A program made the translations under genes and the position numbers. A model generated the notes under the pieces. That model was not told where the DNA came from, did no database searches, and saw only the letters and a list, made by a program, of their open reading frames with translations. From assembly GCF_002879535.1 (NCBI RefSeq), contig NZ_PNOT02000107.1, forward strand, positions 1 to 64,000: a stretch of 64,000 bases of DNA, in the 5' to 3' direction. Source of the stretch: Mesorhizobium intechi (GTDB lineage: Bacteria > Pseudomonadota > Alphaproteobacteria > Rhizobiales > Rhizobiaceae). Within the stretch, counting starts at the first letter, position 1. Every line of letters begins with the position of its first letter. Shown here piece after piece: positions 45,154 through 54,602 of this stretch.

Positions 45154-45921
45154 TCAGCTGCCGTAGACGTCGAACGAGAAGTATTTGTCGTTGATTTCCT
45201 TGTACTTTCCATTGGCGCGCAGGGCGTCGATCGCCGCATTGAACTTGTCGGCGAGTTCCTTGTTGCCCTTCTGCAGGGCGATACCGACGCCGGGGCCGTG
45301 AATGGCCGGATCGGCCGTCAGCGTGCCGAGCAGCTTGCAGCAGGCGCCATCGGGCTTCTTCAGCCATTCGGTCAGGATGATCGAGCCGTCCATCATCGCA
45401 TCGAGGCGGCCATTGGCCATGTCGGTACGGGCGTCGTCGCCGGTCGGGTAGGCCTTGACGGTGGAGCCCGCATATTTCTGCTCGGCGAATTTCTGGTGGA
45501 TGGTGGCGGTCTGCACGCCGAGCGCCTTGCCTTTCAGATCATCGGGAGAGGTGCCCGCGATGGTCGAGTCCTTCGGCACGGCGATGGCCGGCGGCGTCTG
45601 GTAATATTTGTGGGTGAACTCGACCTTCTGCGCCCGCTCCGGCGTGATTGTGATGTTGATGATGGCATCGAACTTGCCGGCTTGCAGCGCGGGAATAGAG
45701 CCGTCGAAGTCCTGAACGGTGAATTCGCACTCGGCCTTCATCTGCGCGCACAGCGCCTTGCCGAAGTCGATGTCGAAGCCGCCCAGCGTGCCGTCGGCAT
45801 TGGCATAGTTGAAGGGCGGATAGGCGCCCTCGGTGCCGATCCTGAGCTTGTCCTGGGCGCTGGCGGCACCGGCGGCAAGGGCGACGGAAGCGGCAAGCAC
45901 GAAACGACCGAAAAGACGCAT
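45154..45921 (-). CDS. Amino-acid-type periplasmic binding protein (SBP_bac_3)
   Basis: 255 residues: signal peptide (about 1-22, AASAQ) and family 3 fold with LRIGTEGAYPPFNYANADG, GFDIDFGKALCAQMKAECEF and AIINITITPERAQKVEFTHK. ATG at 45921 chosen, with GGAGATCTGGAAC before it. No permease or ATPase is nearby, so it must use a transporter encoded elsewhere or act as a sensor partner. Its place between hyuB and gcvT suggests the same substrate. Confidence 0.88.
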   Translation of the reverse strand: MRLFGRFVLAASVALAAGAASAQDKLRIGTEGAYPPFNYANADGTLGGFDIDFGKALCAQMKAECEFTVQDFDGSIPALQAGKFDAIINITITPERAQKVEFTHKYYQTPPAIAVPKDSTIAGTSPDDLKGKALGVQTATIHQKFAEQKYAGSTVKAYPTGDDARTDMANGRLDAMMDGSIILTEWLKKPDGACCKLLGTLTADPAIHGPGVGIALQKGNKELADKFNAAIDALRANGKYKEINDKYFSFDVYGS

Positions 45922-46043
45922 GTTCCAGATCTCCGTTGACCGGAGAAGTCTAGGGGCTTTCATGCGCGCGGCGGAGACGGAAGCGACATGCGCTGCGGCG
46001 ATCACGGCGCGATGCGCGATCCACGCCGTGGCGGATGCGGTGT

Positions 46044-47801
46044 TTAGCCGGCGCGCTGCCTGTCCGTCGCCTCGCGGTCAATCGTGAGGTCACCCGCCGA
46101 CAGGACCACGCCAAACTTCTCGCTGGCTTGCGCTGAGGTGTAGTACCCCAGCGCCACATCGCGAAGGACAAGACCGGCGTCACGCTCGCGCGGGTCGCCA
46201 TAGCCGCCACCGCCCGGCGTGCCGACGCGCACGCGGTCGCCGGCCTTCAGCGGAATGTCCTGCTCCTTGGACAGATGCGGCGGCACATGCTCCACGCCGC
46301 CCCGGAAGACCGTCACGCTGTTGGGCTCGCCGTCCTTTCCGCCGAGCGCGCCTTGCGGGCCGAAACGGCCGTGATCCATGACGAAGGAGGCCCGCGCATC
46401 GCCGCGCAGGATCTCGACCTCATAGGCGAGGCCGAAGCCGCCGCGATGCTTGCCGGCGCCGCCCGAGCCTTCGCGCAGCGCGTAGTGGCGGTAGAGCACC
46501 GGAAAAGCCTGCTCCATGATCTCGACCGGCGGCGATTTGGAAATGCCGATGGTCGAGCAGCCATTGGTCAGCCCGTCATGGCCAGAATTGCCGCCATAGC
46601 CGCCGCCGGAGATCTGGTACATGACGTAGTCGCGGCCGCGCACCGGGTCGTTGCCGCCGAGCGCGAAATTGCCGCTGGAGCCGGCGGGTGCGGCCGTCAC
46701 CTTGTCGGGCAATGCCTGGACCATGGCCGCAAACACCGCCTCGGCGATGCGCTGCGAGACTTCCGCCGCGCAGCCCGACACGGGACGCGGATATTTGGCA
46801 TCGAGGAAGGTGCCTTCCGGCCGCTTGACGATCAGCGGCTCGAAGGCGCCGGCGCTGATCGGCACATCCGGGAAAATGTGGCGCATGGCGAGGTAGACCG
46901 AGGACAAGGTCGTCGCCAGCACGCTGTTCATCGGCCCGGCGCAAGGCTTGGACGAGCCCGAAAAATCGAAGGTCAGCGTGTCGCCCTGTTTCTCCACCGC
47001 AAGCGCAATGGTCAGCGGTTCGTTGACCACGCCGTCGGAATCGACAAAGGCCTTCGAATGATAAGTGCCGTCGGGAATGGCGGCTATGTTGGCGCGCATC
47101 TGCTCGGCGGCGCGGCGGCGCAGTTCGGCGATCGCCTCGACCACTGTTTCGCTCCCGTAACGATCCAGGATTTCGTTTAGCCGATCCTGACCGATCAGCA
47201 GCGCCGCGGCCTGCGCCCTGATGTCGCCGATGCGCTGGTCGGCGACACGGATGTTGGAGCAGATGATGGCGTAGATCTCGGGATCGAGCACACCCTTCTT
47301 GAACAGTTTGACCGGCGGCAGCCGCAGGCCTTCCTGCTCGACCGCGGTCGCGGAGGCCGAGAAGCCGCCGGGCACCGAACCGCCAATGTCGGGCCAGTGG
47401 CCGGTGTTGGACAGCCAGCAGAAGATCTTGCCGTCCCTGTAGACCGGCATGGCGAAGCGCACATCCATCAGATGGGTGCCGCCAAGATAGGGGTCGTTGA
47501 CAATGTAGATGTCGCCCGGCCCAGGGGCCAGGCAGCGGCCGTCCGCGATCATCTCGATCACCGTCCTCGTCGAATATTGCATGACGCCGACGAACACCGG
47601 CAGGCCCTGGCTTCCCTGCGCGATCAGCGAGCCGTCGACGGCCGAATAGATGCCGTCGGAGCGGTCGTTGGCTTCCGCAATGACCGGCGAGAACGCCGCA
47701 CGGGAGAATGTCAGATCCATCTCGTCGCAGACCTGCTGCAGCGCGGCCTGGAGGACCGAAAGCGTGATGGCGTCGAGCTTGGCCATATCAATGTGAGACA
47801 T
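46044..47801 (-). CDS. hyuB: Hydantoinase/oxoprolinase subunit B
   Basis: 585 residues, HyuB family. N-terminal ITLSVLQAALQQVCDEMDLT, RAAFSPVIAEANDRSDGIYS, then VGVMQYSTRTVIEMIADG and the glycine-rich PGGGGYGDPRERD near the C-terminus. With HyuA it forms an ATP-dependent ring-opening amidohydrolase of hydantoins, N-methylhydantoin or 5-oxoproline. Start 47801 lies one base after the hyuA stop with GAGG before it. Confidence 0.9.
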   Translation of the reverse strand: MSHIDMAKLDAITLSVLQAALQQVCDEMDLTFSRAAFSPVIAEANDRSDGIYSAVDGSLIAQGSQGLPVFVGVMQYSTRTVIEMIADGRCLAPGPGDIYIVNDPYLGGTHLMDVRFAMPVYRDGKIFCWLSNTGHWPDIGGSVPGGFSASATAVEQEGLRLPPVKLFKKGVLDPEIYAIICSNIRVADQRIGDIRAQAAALLIGQDRLNEILDRYGSETVVEAIAELRRRAAEQMRANIAAIPDGTYHSKAFVDSDGVVNEPLTIALAVEKQGDTLTFDFSGSSKPCAGPMNSVLATTLSSVYLAMRHIFPDVPISAGAFEPLIVKRPEGTFLDAKYPRPVSGCAAEVSQRIAEAVFAAMVQALPDKVTAAPAGSSGNFALGGNDPVRGRDYVMYQISGGGYGGNSGHDGLTNGCSTIGISKSPPVEIMEQAFPVLYRHYALREGSGGAGKHRGGFGLAYEVEILRGDARASFVMDHGRFGPQGALGGKDGEPNSVTVFRGGVEHVPPHLSKEQDIPLKAGDRVRVGTPGGGGYGDPRERDAGLVLRDVALGYYTSAQASEKFGVVLSAGDLTIDREATDRQRAG

Positions 47802-47802
47802 C

Positions 47803-49887
47803 TCAGGCCTCGCCAATGTCGATGATGATGTTGCCGTCGGCATCGCAGCGGGCGCGGTCGCCGGGCTCGAGCACGGTGGTGGCGTCCATCTGTTCGAGGA
47901 TCGCCGGCCCTTCGATAACGGCATCGAGCGGCAGCTTTTCGCGCGCATACACCGGCGTGTCGTGCCATCGGCCCGCATACCAGACCGGCCGGATCTCGCG
48001 ACGCGCCTCGTCCAGCGTCCCGGCGCGCCCGGCCGGGTCGATCAGCCGCGACAGGTCGATCGCCGGGCGCACGCCGGTCACCGAAGTGTTGAGGTTGACC
48101 AGGTTGGCGCGGATTTCCGGCAGCTCGACCTTGAAGCGGGCGAAATATGCCTTTTCGAACAGGGCCTGCAGCTCCTGCCGGGTCACCGACGAGGACGGCA
48201 GCGGCACATTGATGATGTGGGTCTGGCCGACGAACTGCATGTCGGCGGAATGGCTGACGCGGATCGTCTCCGGCTTCACCGCCTCCTTGCCGATCAGTTC
48301 CCCGCCTTCGTTTCGGTGCCGTTCCAATACTTGGTGCAGCTGGGTTTCGTCGAGAACCGAGACCGGCTGGTTGATGGTGTTGACGAAGTCATGGCGCAGA
48401 TCGGCGACGACGCAGCCGAGCGCGTTGGTGATGCCGGGACGTGCCGGCACCAGCACGCGGGGCAGGCCGAGTTCGCGCGCCAACGCTGTCGCATGAAGCG
48501 GGCCGGCGCCGCCGAAGGCAAACAGCGCGAAATCGCGCGGATCATGGCCGCGCGACACAGAAACCATACGGATGGCGCCCGCCATCTTCATGTTGCCGAG
48601 CCGCAGCACCGCACCCGCCGCCTCGACGCCGGACAGTCCGGTCGCCTTGCCGATCTTGTCCTCGAAGACGCCGGTGACGCGCTCGACTGTGACCGGGTTT
48701 TCAACGGCCAGCAGCTTCTTCGGCGCCAGCCGGCCGAGCACCAGATTGGCGTCGGTGATCGTCGGCTCCAGGCCGCCGCGGCCATAGCAGATCGGGCCGG
48801 GATTGGCGCCGGCGCTTTCCGGGCCGATCTGGATCAGGCCGGCCGCGTCGACGCGGGCGATCGAACCGCCGCCGGCGCCGACCGTGTGCACCGCCACCAT
48901 CGGCACATGGATCGGCATGGCATATTCGATCTCGATCTCGTTGGAGACCGCCGGCTCGGCGTTGCGGATCAGCGCCACGTCGGTCGAGGTGCCGCCCATG
49001 TCGTAGGTGACGAGGTTGTCGAAGCCGGCGCGCTTGCCCGTATAGGCGGCAGCGATGACGCCCGAGGCCGGACCGGACATTACGGTCTTGGCCGATTCAC
49101 GTGTGACGAAGCGGGCCGAGATCATGCCGCCATTGCCGTTCATGATCAGGAAGTCGCGGGCATAGCCTTTGGCGGCCAATTCCTTGCGCAGCCGCTCGAC
49201 ATAGCGTTCGAGAATCGGCTGCACCGAGGCATTGACCGACGCGGTGACGCCGCGCTCGAATTCGCGCGCTTCCGACAGCAGCGCGTGGCCCGTGGTGATG
49301 TAGCCGTTCGGCCAGAGTTCGGCGGCGATCTCGGCGGCGCGCCGCTCATGCGAGGGGTTGGCGTAGGAATGTAGGAAATGGATCACCAGGGATTCGCAGC
49401 CGGCCGCGATCAGCGCCTTCACTGCCTCGCGCATTTCGGCCTCGTCGAGCGGCGTGTTTACCGCACCCGAGGCCTCGACGCGTTCCGACACTTCGAGCCT
49501 GAGATTGCGCGGGATGACGGGAACGAAAGTGCCGGTCATGCCATAGGGGTGCGGCCGCGTGCGCCGGCCAAGCTCGATCACGTCGCGAAAGCCGCGCGTG
49601 GTGATCATGCCGGTCTTGGCCAGCCGGCGCTCGAGCACGGCATTGGTGGTGGTGGTCGTGCCATGCACGATGAGGTCGATGCCGTCGATCGCAAACCCGG
49701 TGGCGCCAAGCGCCGAAACCACGCCGAAGGCCTGGTTGTCGACGGTCGTCGGGGTCTTGGCGATATGCACCTTGCCACCGTGCCGGCCGTCGACCAGAAG
49801 CAGGTCGGTGAAGGTGCCGCCGACATCGATGCCGGCCACGACGCTGCCCAGGGAATCCGGCGGCTGCACCGAAAAATTCTCTTCCAT
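47803..49887 (-). CDS. hyuA: Hydantoinase/oxoprolinase subunit A
   Basis: 694 residues, actin/HSP70-like ATPase fold: phosphate-1 motif GIDVGGTFTDLLLVDGR, HGTTTTTNAVLERRLAKTGM, FLIMNGNGGMISARF and YDMGGTSTDVALI. Pairs with HyuB. ATP-dependent opening of hydantoin, N-methylhydantoin (creatinine pathway) or 5-oxoproline; the precise substrate is open. First gene of the hyuA-hyuB-SBP-gcvT row, divergent from the NADP reductase gene with a 220-base intergenic region containing a GTATAC palindrome. Confidence 0.92.
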   Translation of the reverse strand: MEENFSVQPPDSLGSVVAGIDVGGTFTDLLLVDGRHGGKVHIAKTPTTVDNQAFGVVSALGATGFAIDGIDLIVHGTTTTTNAVLERRLAKTGMITTRGFRDVIELGRRTRPHPYGMTGTFVPVIPRNLRLEVSERVEASGAVNTPLDEAEMREAVKALIAAGCESLVIHFLHSYANPSHERRAAEIAAELWPNGYITTGHALLSEAREFERGVTASVNASVQPILERYVERLRKELAAKGYARDFLIMNGNGGMISARFVTRESAKTVMSGPASGVIAAAYTGKRAGFDNLVTYDMGGTSTDVALIRNAEPAVSNEIEIEYAMPIHVPMVAVHTVGAGGGSIARVDAAGLIQIGPESAGANPGPICYGRGGLEPTITDANLVLGRLAPKKLLAVENPVTVERVTGVFEDKIGKATGLSGVEAAGAVLRLGNMKMAGAIRMVSVSRGHDPRDFALFAFGGAGPLHATALARELGLPRVLVPARPGITNALGCVVADLRHDFVNTINQPVSVLDETQLHQVLERHRNEGGELIGKEAVKPETIRVSHSADMQFVGQTHIINVPLPSSSVTRQELQALFEKAYFARFKVELPEIRANLVNLNTSVTGVRPAIDLSRLIDPAGRAGTLDEARREIRPVWYAGRWHDTPVYAREKLPLDAVIEGPAILEQMDATTVLEPGDRARCDADGNIIIDIGEA

Positions 49888-49970
49888 TGTCGAAACCCGA
49901 AATGCTGGGACTACGGATATGGCGCAGTTTGGAAAGGTGTTTCGCGCCGGTATCTTGACGCAAATATCGT

Positions 49971-49980
49971 TTGTATACTA
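49971..49980. promoter_or_regulatory. GntR-type operator candidate between hyuA and fpr
   Basis: TTGTATACTA, a near-perfect palindrome around GTATAC in an AT-rich patch of the divergent intergenic region. The T.GTATAC.A shape is typical for GntR-family sites. No GntR gene is in the window. Confidence 0.4.
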
Positions 49981-50108
49981 ATAAATTCGGGACACAAGAG
50001 CTTACCGCTTTGGGAGTGTGCGAGCAGCACGCCGGGACCTGAACGGTCCGGACGTGCAGGAAAAGGTTTGGCGCCCGCGTCCCCGGTTGGGCCAGAAAGT
50101 TGGATTTG

Positions 50109-50936
50109 ATGAACACCACATCCGCCTTCAACACCGCCGGCGCCCGCCCGCTTCAGTTCCCGATTCCAGCCAATGTCTATGCCGAAACGGTCGTCTCGGT
50201 GAAGCACTACACCGACCGGCTGTTCTCGTTCCGCATCACCCGCCCGCAGTCGCTGCGCTTCCGCTCCGGCGAATTCGTCATGATCGGCCTGCCCAATGCC
50301 GAGAAGCCGGTGTTCCGCGCCTATTCGGTGGCAAGCCCGGCCTGGGACGAAGAGCTTGAATTCTTCTCGATCAAGGTGCCGGACGGCCCGCTGACCTCGG
50401 AACTGCAGAAGGTCCAGGTCGGCGACACCGTCATCATGCGCCAGAAGTCGACCGGCACGCTGGTGGTCGACGCGCTGACCCCGGCCAAGCGGCTGTTCAT
50501 GATCTCGACCGGCACCGGCATCGCGCCCTTCGCCAGCCTGCTGCGCGACCCCGACACCTATGAGAAATTCGACCAGCTGATCCTGACCCATACTTGCCGC
50601 GACAATGCCGAGCTGACCTACGGCCAGGAATTGGTGGCGGGCCTGGAAAGCGACCCGCTGATCGGCGAACTGACCACCGGGCGCGTGACGCTCTACAATT
50701 CGACGACCCGCGAAGAATCGGCCTGCATGGGCCGCATCACCGCGCTGATCGGTTCGGGCAAGTTCTACGCCGACCTCGGCATCGAGAAGCTCAATCCGGA
50801 AACGGACCGCATCATGATCTGCGGCTCGATGCATATGTTGAAGGACGTCAAGGAACTCGCCGAAAGCCTCGGCTTCCAGGAAGGCTCGCTCAGCCATCCC
50901 GCGACTTTCGTCGTCGAGCGCGCCTTCGTCGGCTGA
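50109..50936 (+). CDS. fpr: Ferredoxin/flavodoxin--NADP+ reductase
   Basis: 275 residues. FAD domain with RAYSVASPAWDEELEFFSIK and the RxYS motif; NADP domain with MISTGTGIAPFASLL and the terminal segment VVERAFVG ending in an aromatic-free tail as in bacterial Fpr. Shuttles electrons between NADPH and ferredoxin or flavodoxin. ATG 50109 chosen over an upstream TTG; no strong ribosome site. Whether it serves the hydantoinase/GcvT genes across the divergent promoter is not known. Confidence 0.9.
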   Translation: MNTTSAFNTAGARPLQFPIPANVYAETVVSVKHYTDRLFSFRITRPQSLRFRSGEFVMIGLPNAEKPVFRAYSVASPAWDEELEFFSIKVPDGPLTSELQKVQVGDTVIMRQKSTGTLVVDALTPAKRLFMISTGTGIAPFASLLRDPDTYEKFDQLILTHTCRDNAELTYGQELVAGLESDPLIGELTTGRVTLYNSTTREESACMGRITALIGSGKFYADLGIEKLNPETDRIMICGSMHMLKDVKELAESLGFQEGSLSHPATFVVERAFVG

Positions 50937-50962
50937 GCCGCACGCCGACCTCAAAACCTGCA

Positions 50963-50982
50963 TTTTGACCATGCGGTCAAAA
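50963..50982. promoter_or_regulatory. RutR/TetR-type palindrome upstream of deoC
   Basis: Perfect inverted repeat TTTTGACC-ATGC-GGTCAAAA. Its core TTGACCATGCGGTCAA fits the RutR consensus TTGACCA-NN-TGGTCAA with a single mismatch. It lies 133 bases before deoC and 27 after fpr. It could alternatively be a weak terminator for fpr. Confidence 0.5.
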
Positions 50983-51115
50983 ACTAGCTGCTTTCGCGGC
51001 CTTTTTCGGCTATCCCTCGCTTGAGGACTCGTGAAGCGTGGCTTCACGGGCTATCTTGTCGGGAAACGACGCGCACCAAGACATAAGCGCAAGTCGCTGA
51101 ATGAAAGGGCAGGAG

Positions 51116-52162
51116 ATGAGCAGCACAATCCGCGAAGCCGATCTTGGCACCAAGGTGACGCCGCTGCCGGCCCGCGCCGCCGCCAACACCCCGATACCGC
51201 CGGATCATCGCATTGCGCGCAATCCCGGCATGAAACTCGACCTCGGCTTCATGGAATCGGTGCGCAGCGTCAACCGCTCGGCGCTCGAACGGCGCGTCGC
51301 CAGCCTGACCAAGCGGCGCTCGATCAAGGCCGATAACCAGGCGGCCTGGCTGCTGCGCGCCGTCGCCTGCATGGATCTGACGACGCTCAACTCGAACGAC
51401 ACGGAGGAGCGCGTGCGCCGGCTCTGCGCCAAGGCGATCAATCCGTTTCGCCGTGACATCGTCGAAGGCCTCGGCATCGCAGGGGAACCCATCCGGCCGG
51501 CCGCCGTCTGCGTCTACCACCCCTTCGTCGCCACGGCCGTCGATGCCGTGCGCGGCACAGGCATCCACGTCGCCGCCGTTTCCACCGCCTTCCCGCATGG
51601 CTTGGCACCCCTGTCGACCCGGCTGCAGGAAATCGAGGCTTCGGTGCGCGACGGCGCCGACGAGATCGACGTCGTCATCCCGCGCGGGCTGGTGTTCGGC
51701 GCCAAGTGGCGGGAGCTCTACAACGAGATCGTGTCGATGCGCGCTGCCTGCGGAGACGCGCATCTGAAGGTCATTCTGGGCACCGGCGACCTCGCCACTT
51801 TGCGCAACGTCATGCTGGCCTCGATGGTGGCGATGATGGCGGGCGCCGATTTCATCAAGACCTCGACTGGCAAGGAAAGCGTCAACGCCACGCTGCCCGT
51901 TGGCCTCGCCATGGTGCGCGCCATCAGGGCCTATTTCGAGGAAACCGGCTATCTCATCGGCTTCAAGCCTGCCGGCGGCATTTCGACCGCCAAGGCGTCG
52001 CTCGACTGGCTGGTGCTGATGAAGGAGGAACTCGGCCGGCCATGGCTGGAACCGGAGCTGTTCCGCTTCGGCGCGTCCAGCCTTTTGACCGACATCGAGC
52101 GGCAGCTCGAGCACCATCTGACCGGTCACTATTCGGCCAATCACCGCCACGCAATGGCTTGA
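51116..52162 (+). CDS. deoC: Deoxyribose-phosphate aldolase
   Basis: 348-residue DeoC of the longer type with an N-terminal extension of about 70 residues. It cleaves 2-deoxyribose-5-phosphate to acetaldehyde and glyceraldehyde-3-phosphate. Catalytic Schiff-base lysine in GADFIKTSTGKES; other core pieces are VCVYHPFVATAVDAVRGTGI and GFKPAGGIST. The ATG at 51116 has AGGG six bases upstream; 51101 is an alternative. The next gene is an aldehyde dehydrogenase that can take the acetaldehyde. Confidence 0.93.
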   Translation: MSSTIREADLGTKVTPLPARAAANTPIPPDHRIARNPGMKLDLGFMESVRSVNRSALERRVASLTKRRSIKADNQAAWLLRAVACMDLTTLNSNDTEERVRRLCAKAINPFRRDIVEGLGIAGEPIRPAAVCVYHPFVATAVDAVRGTGIHVAAVSTAFPHGLAPLSTRLQEIEASVRDGADEIDVVIPRGLVFGAKWRELYNEIVSMRAACGDAHLKVILGTGDLATLRNVMLASMVAMMAGADFIKTSTGKESVNATLPVGLAMVRAIRAYFEETGYLIGFKPAGGISTAKASLDWLVLMKEELGRPWLEPELFRFGASSLLTDIERQLEHHLTGHYSANHRHAMA

Positions 52163-52229
52163 GCACCCACCCCGATCGGCTTGGCCGGTCGACCCTCCCC
52201 GCGAAGGGGAAGGGTGAAGGAGGCACCCC

Positions 52230-54602
52230 ATGAATATTCTCGACCGCTATCACGCCATGGAATACGGTCCGGCGCCTGAAACCCGCAACGAGGCCGATGC
52301 TTGGCTTGCCGCGCGCGACTTCGGCAAGGCGCTGTTCATCGACGGCAGCTGGAAAGCCGCTTCCGGCGGCAAGACCTTCGACACCAGCGAGCCGTCTTCC
52401 GGCAAGCTGCTGGCCAAGGTTTCCGACGCCAGTGCCGCCGATATCGACGCGGCGGTTGCGGCCGCCACCAAAGCGCTGCCGAAATGGAACGCCAGTTCAG
52501 GCTATCAGCGCGCCAAAGTGCTTTATGCCATCGGCCGCGCCATGCAGCGGCATCAGCGCCTGTTCGCGGTGCTTGAGTCCATCGACAACGGCAAGCCGAT
52601 CCGCGAAAGCCGCGACATCGACGTGCCCCTGGCGATCCGCCATTTCATCCACCACGCCGGCTGGGCGCAGGCGCTGGACAAGGATTTTCCCGGGCACAAG
52701 GGAGTCGGCGTCGTCGGCCAGATCATCCCATGGAATTTCCCACTGCTGATGCTGGCCTGGAAGATCGCGCCGGCGCTGGCCGCCGGCTGCACGGTGGTGC
52801 TGAAGCCCGCCGAATTCACGCCGCTCACCGCCATCCTGTTCGCCGAGATCTGCGAGCGCGCCGGCGTGCCGAAGGGCGTCGTCAACATCGTGCAGGGCGG
52901 ACCGGAAGCGGGCGCGGCCATCGTCAACCATCCCGGCATCCAGAAGATCGCCTTCACCGGCTCATCGGAAGTCGGCAAGATCATCAGGAAAGCCACCGCC
53001 GGGTCGGGCAAGAAACTGTCGCTGGAGCTCGGCGGCAAATCGGCCTTCATCGTCTTCGAGGATGCCGATCTCGACAGCGCCGTCGAAGGCCTGGTCGACG
53101 GCATCTGGTTCAACCAGGGGCAGGTCTGCTGCGCCGGATCGCGGCTCCTTGTGCAGGAAGGCATCGCCGAAGCCCTGATCGCCAAGGTCAAGACGCGGAT
53201 GAGCCGGCTGCGCGTCGGCGCTCCGCTCGACAAGAACACCGATATCGGTCCGCTGGTCGATCTGACGCAGCTCGACCGCGTCAAGGGTCTGGTCGCCGAA
53301 GGCGCGAAGCAGGGCGCCGTCTGCTGGCAGCCGGACGCGGCGCTGCCAGCCTCCGGCTATTATTATCTGCCGACGCTCGCCACCGGCGTTTCGCCGGCTA
53401 ATATCCTGGCGCAGGAAGAGGTATTTGGGCCAGTTCTGGCGACCATGACCTTCCGCAACACCGAGGAAGCGATCGAGCTTGCCAACAACACGCGCTATGG
53501 GCTCGCGGCGAGTGTGTGGAGTGAGAACGTCAACCTCGCGCTCCATGTCGCGCCGCAGCTGAAGGCCGGCGTCGTCTGGGTCAACGGCACCAACATGTTC
53601 GATGCCGCCTGCGGTTTTGGCGGCTACCGCGAAAGCGGCTTCGGCCGCGAGGGCGGGCGCGAGGGCATGTTCGAATATCTCGCGGCAAGACTGCCGCTCG
53701 GCCCGGTCATCAAGTCGGCAACGGTCTCCGCGCAGCCGGTCGAGCAGGCTGACGGCGCGGCCATCGACCGCACCGCGAAACTGTTCATCGGCGGCAAGCA
53801 GGTGCGGCCGGACGGCAATTATTCGCTGGCCGTCGCCACCGCCAAGGGCAAGCTGGCCGGTGAAGTCGGCTTTGGCAACCGCAAGGACATCCGTGACGCG
53901 GTTGCCGCCGCGCGCGCCTGCAAAGGCTGGCCGGAAGCCACCGCCTACAATCGCTCGCAAGTGCTTTATTATCTGGCCGAGAATCTTTCCGGCCGCGCTG
54001 GCGAGTTTGCCGCCCGTCTCAGCGAGCTGACCGGCGCCAATGCCAAGGCCGCGCGGGAAGAGGTGGAGCAATCGATCGAACGGCTGTTCCTCTATGCCGG
54101 CCTTGCCGACAAGTTCGAGGGGCGCGTGCACCAGCCGCCGGCCCGCGCGGTGACGCTGGCGCTGCATGAGCCGGTCGGCGTCGTCGGCATCGTCGCGCCG
54201 GACGCTTCGCCGCTGCTAGGCCTGATCTCGCTGGTGGCGCCGGCGCTGGCCATGGGCAACACGGTGGTCGCGGTGCCTTCGGAACGCTATCCGCTGCTCG
54301 CCACCGATCTCTACCAGGTGATCGAATATTCCGACGTTCCGGCCGGCGCTATCAACATCGTCACCGGCCGCAGCGCCGAACTTGCCGGCGTGCTGGCCAA
54401 GCATGACGATGTCGACGGGCTCTGGGTGTTCGCCGATGCCGAGACCTGCGCCAAGGCGGAAGCCGAGTCCATTGGCAACCTCAAACGCGTCTGGAGCGGC
54501 AATGGCCGCGGCCTCGACTGGGCATCCGACGAGGCGGCCGGCGATGCTTTCCTGCGCCGCGCCGTCGAGGTCAAGAATGTCTGGGTGCCTTACGGCGACT
54601 GA
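52230..54602 (+). CDS. ALDH16-like two-domain aldehyde dehydrogenase
   Basis: 790 residues. The N-terminal domain (about 35-500) is a complete NAD-dependent aldehyde dehydrogenase: FTGSSEVG, general-base Glu266 in LELGGK and nucleophile Cys300 in GQVCCAG. The C-terminal domain (about 515-790) repeats the fold (VGVVGIVAPDASPLLGLISL, GNTVVAVPSERYPL) but has no catalytic GQxC motif and looks structural. This double arrangement is that of ALDH16. It follows deoC by 67 bases and probably oxidises the acetaldehyde made by it. Confidence 0.9.
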   Translation: MNILDRYHAMEYGPAPETRNEADAWLAARDFGKALFIDGSWKAASGGKTFDTSEPSSGKLLAKVSDASAADIDAAVAAATKALPKWNASSGYQRAKVLYAIGRAMQRHQRLFAVLESIDNGKPIRESRDIDVPLAIRHFIHHAGWAQALDKDFPGHKGVGVVGQIIPWNFPLLMLAWKIAPALAAGCTVVLKPAEFTPLTAILFAEICERAGVPKGVVNIVQGGPEAGAAIVNHPGIQKIAFTGSSEVGKIIRKATAGSGKKLSLELGGKSAFIVFEDADLDSAVEGLVDGIWFNQGQVCCAGSRLLVQEGIAEALIAKVKTRMSRLRVGAPLDKNTDIGPLVDLTQLDRVKGLVAEGAKQGAVCWQPDAALPASGYYYLPTLATGVSPANILAQEEVFGPVLATMTFRNTEEAIELANNTRYGLAASVWSENVNLALHVAPQLKAGVVWVNGTNMFDAACGFGGYRESGFGREGGREGMFEYLAARLPLGPVIKSATVSAQPVEQADGAAIDRTAKLFIGGKQVRPDGNYSLAVATAKGKLAGEVGFGNRKDIRDAVAAARACKGWPEATAYNRSQVLYYLAENLSGRAGEFAARLSELTGANAKAAREEVEQSIERLFLYAGLADKFEGRVHQPPARAVTLALHEPVGVVGIVAPDASPLLGLISLVAPALAMGNTVVAVPSERYPLLATDLYQVIEYSDVPAGAINIVTGRSAELAGVLAKHDDVDGLWVFADAETCAKAEAESIGNLKRVWSGNGRGLDWASDEAAGDAFLRRAVEVKNVWVPYGD

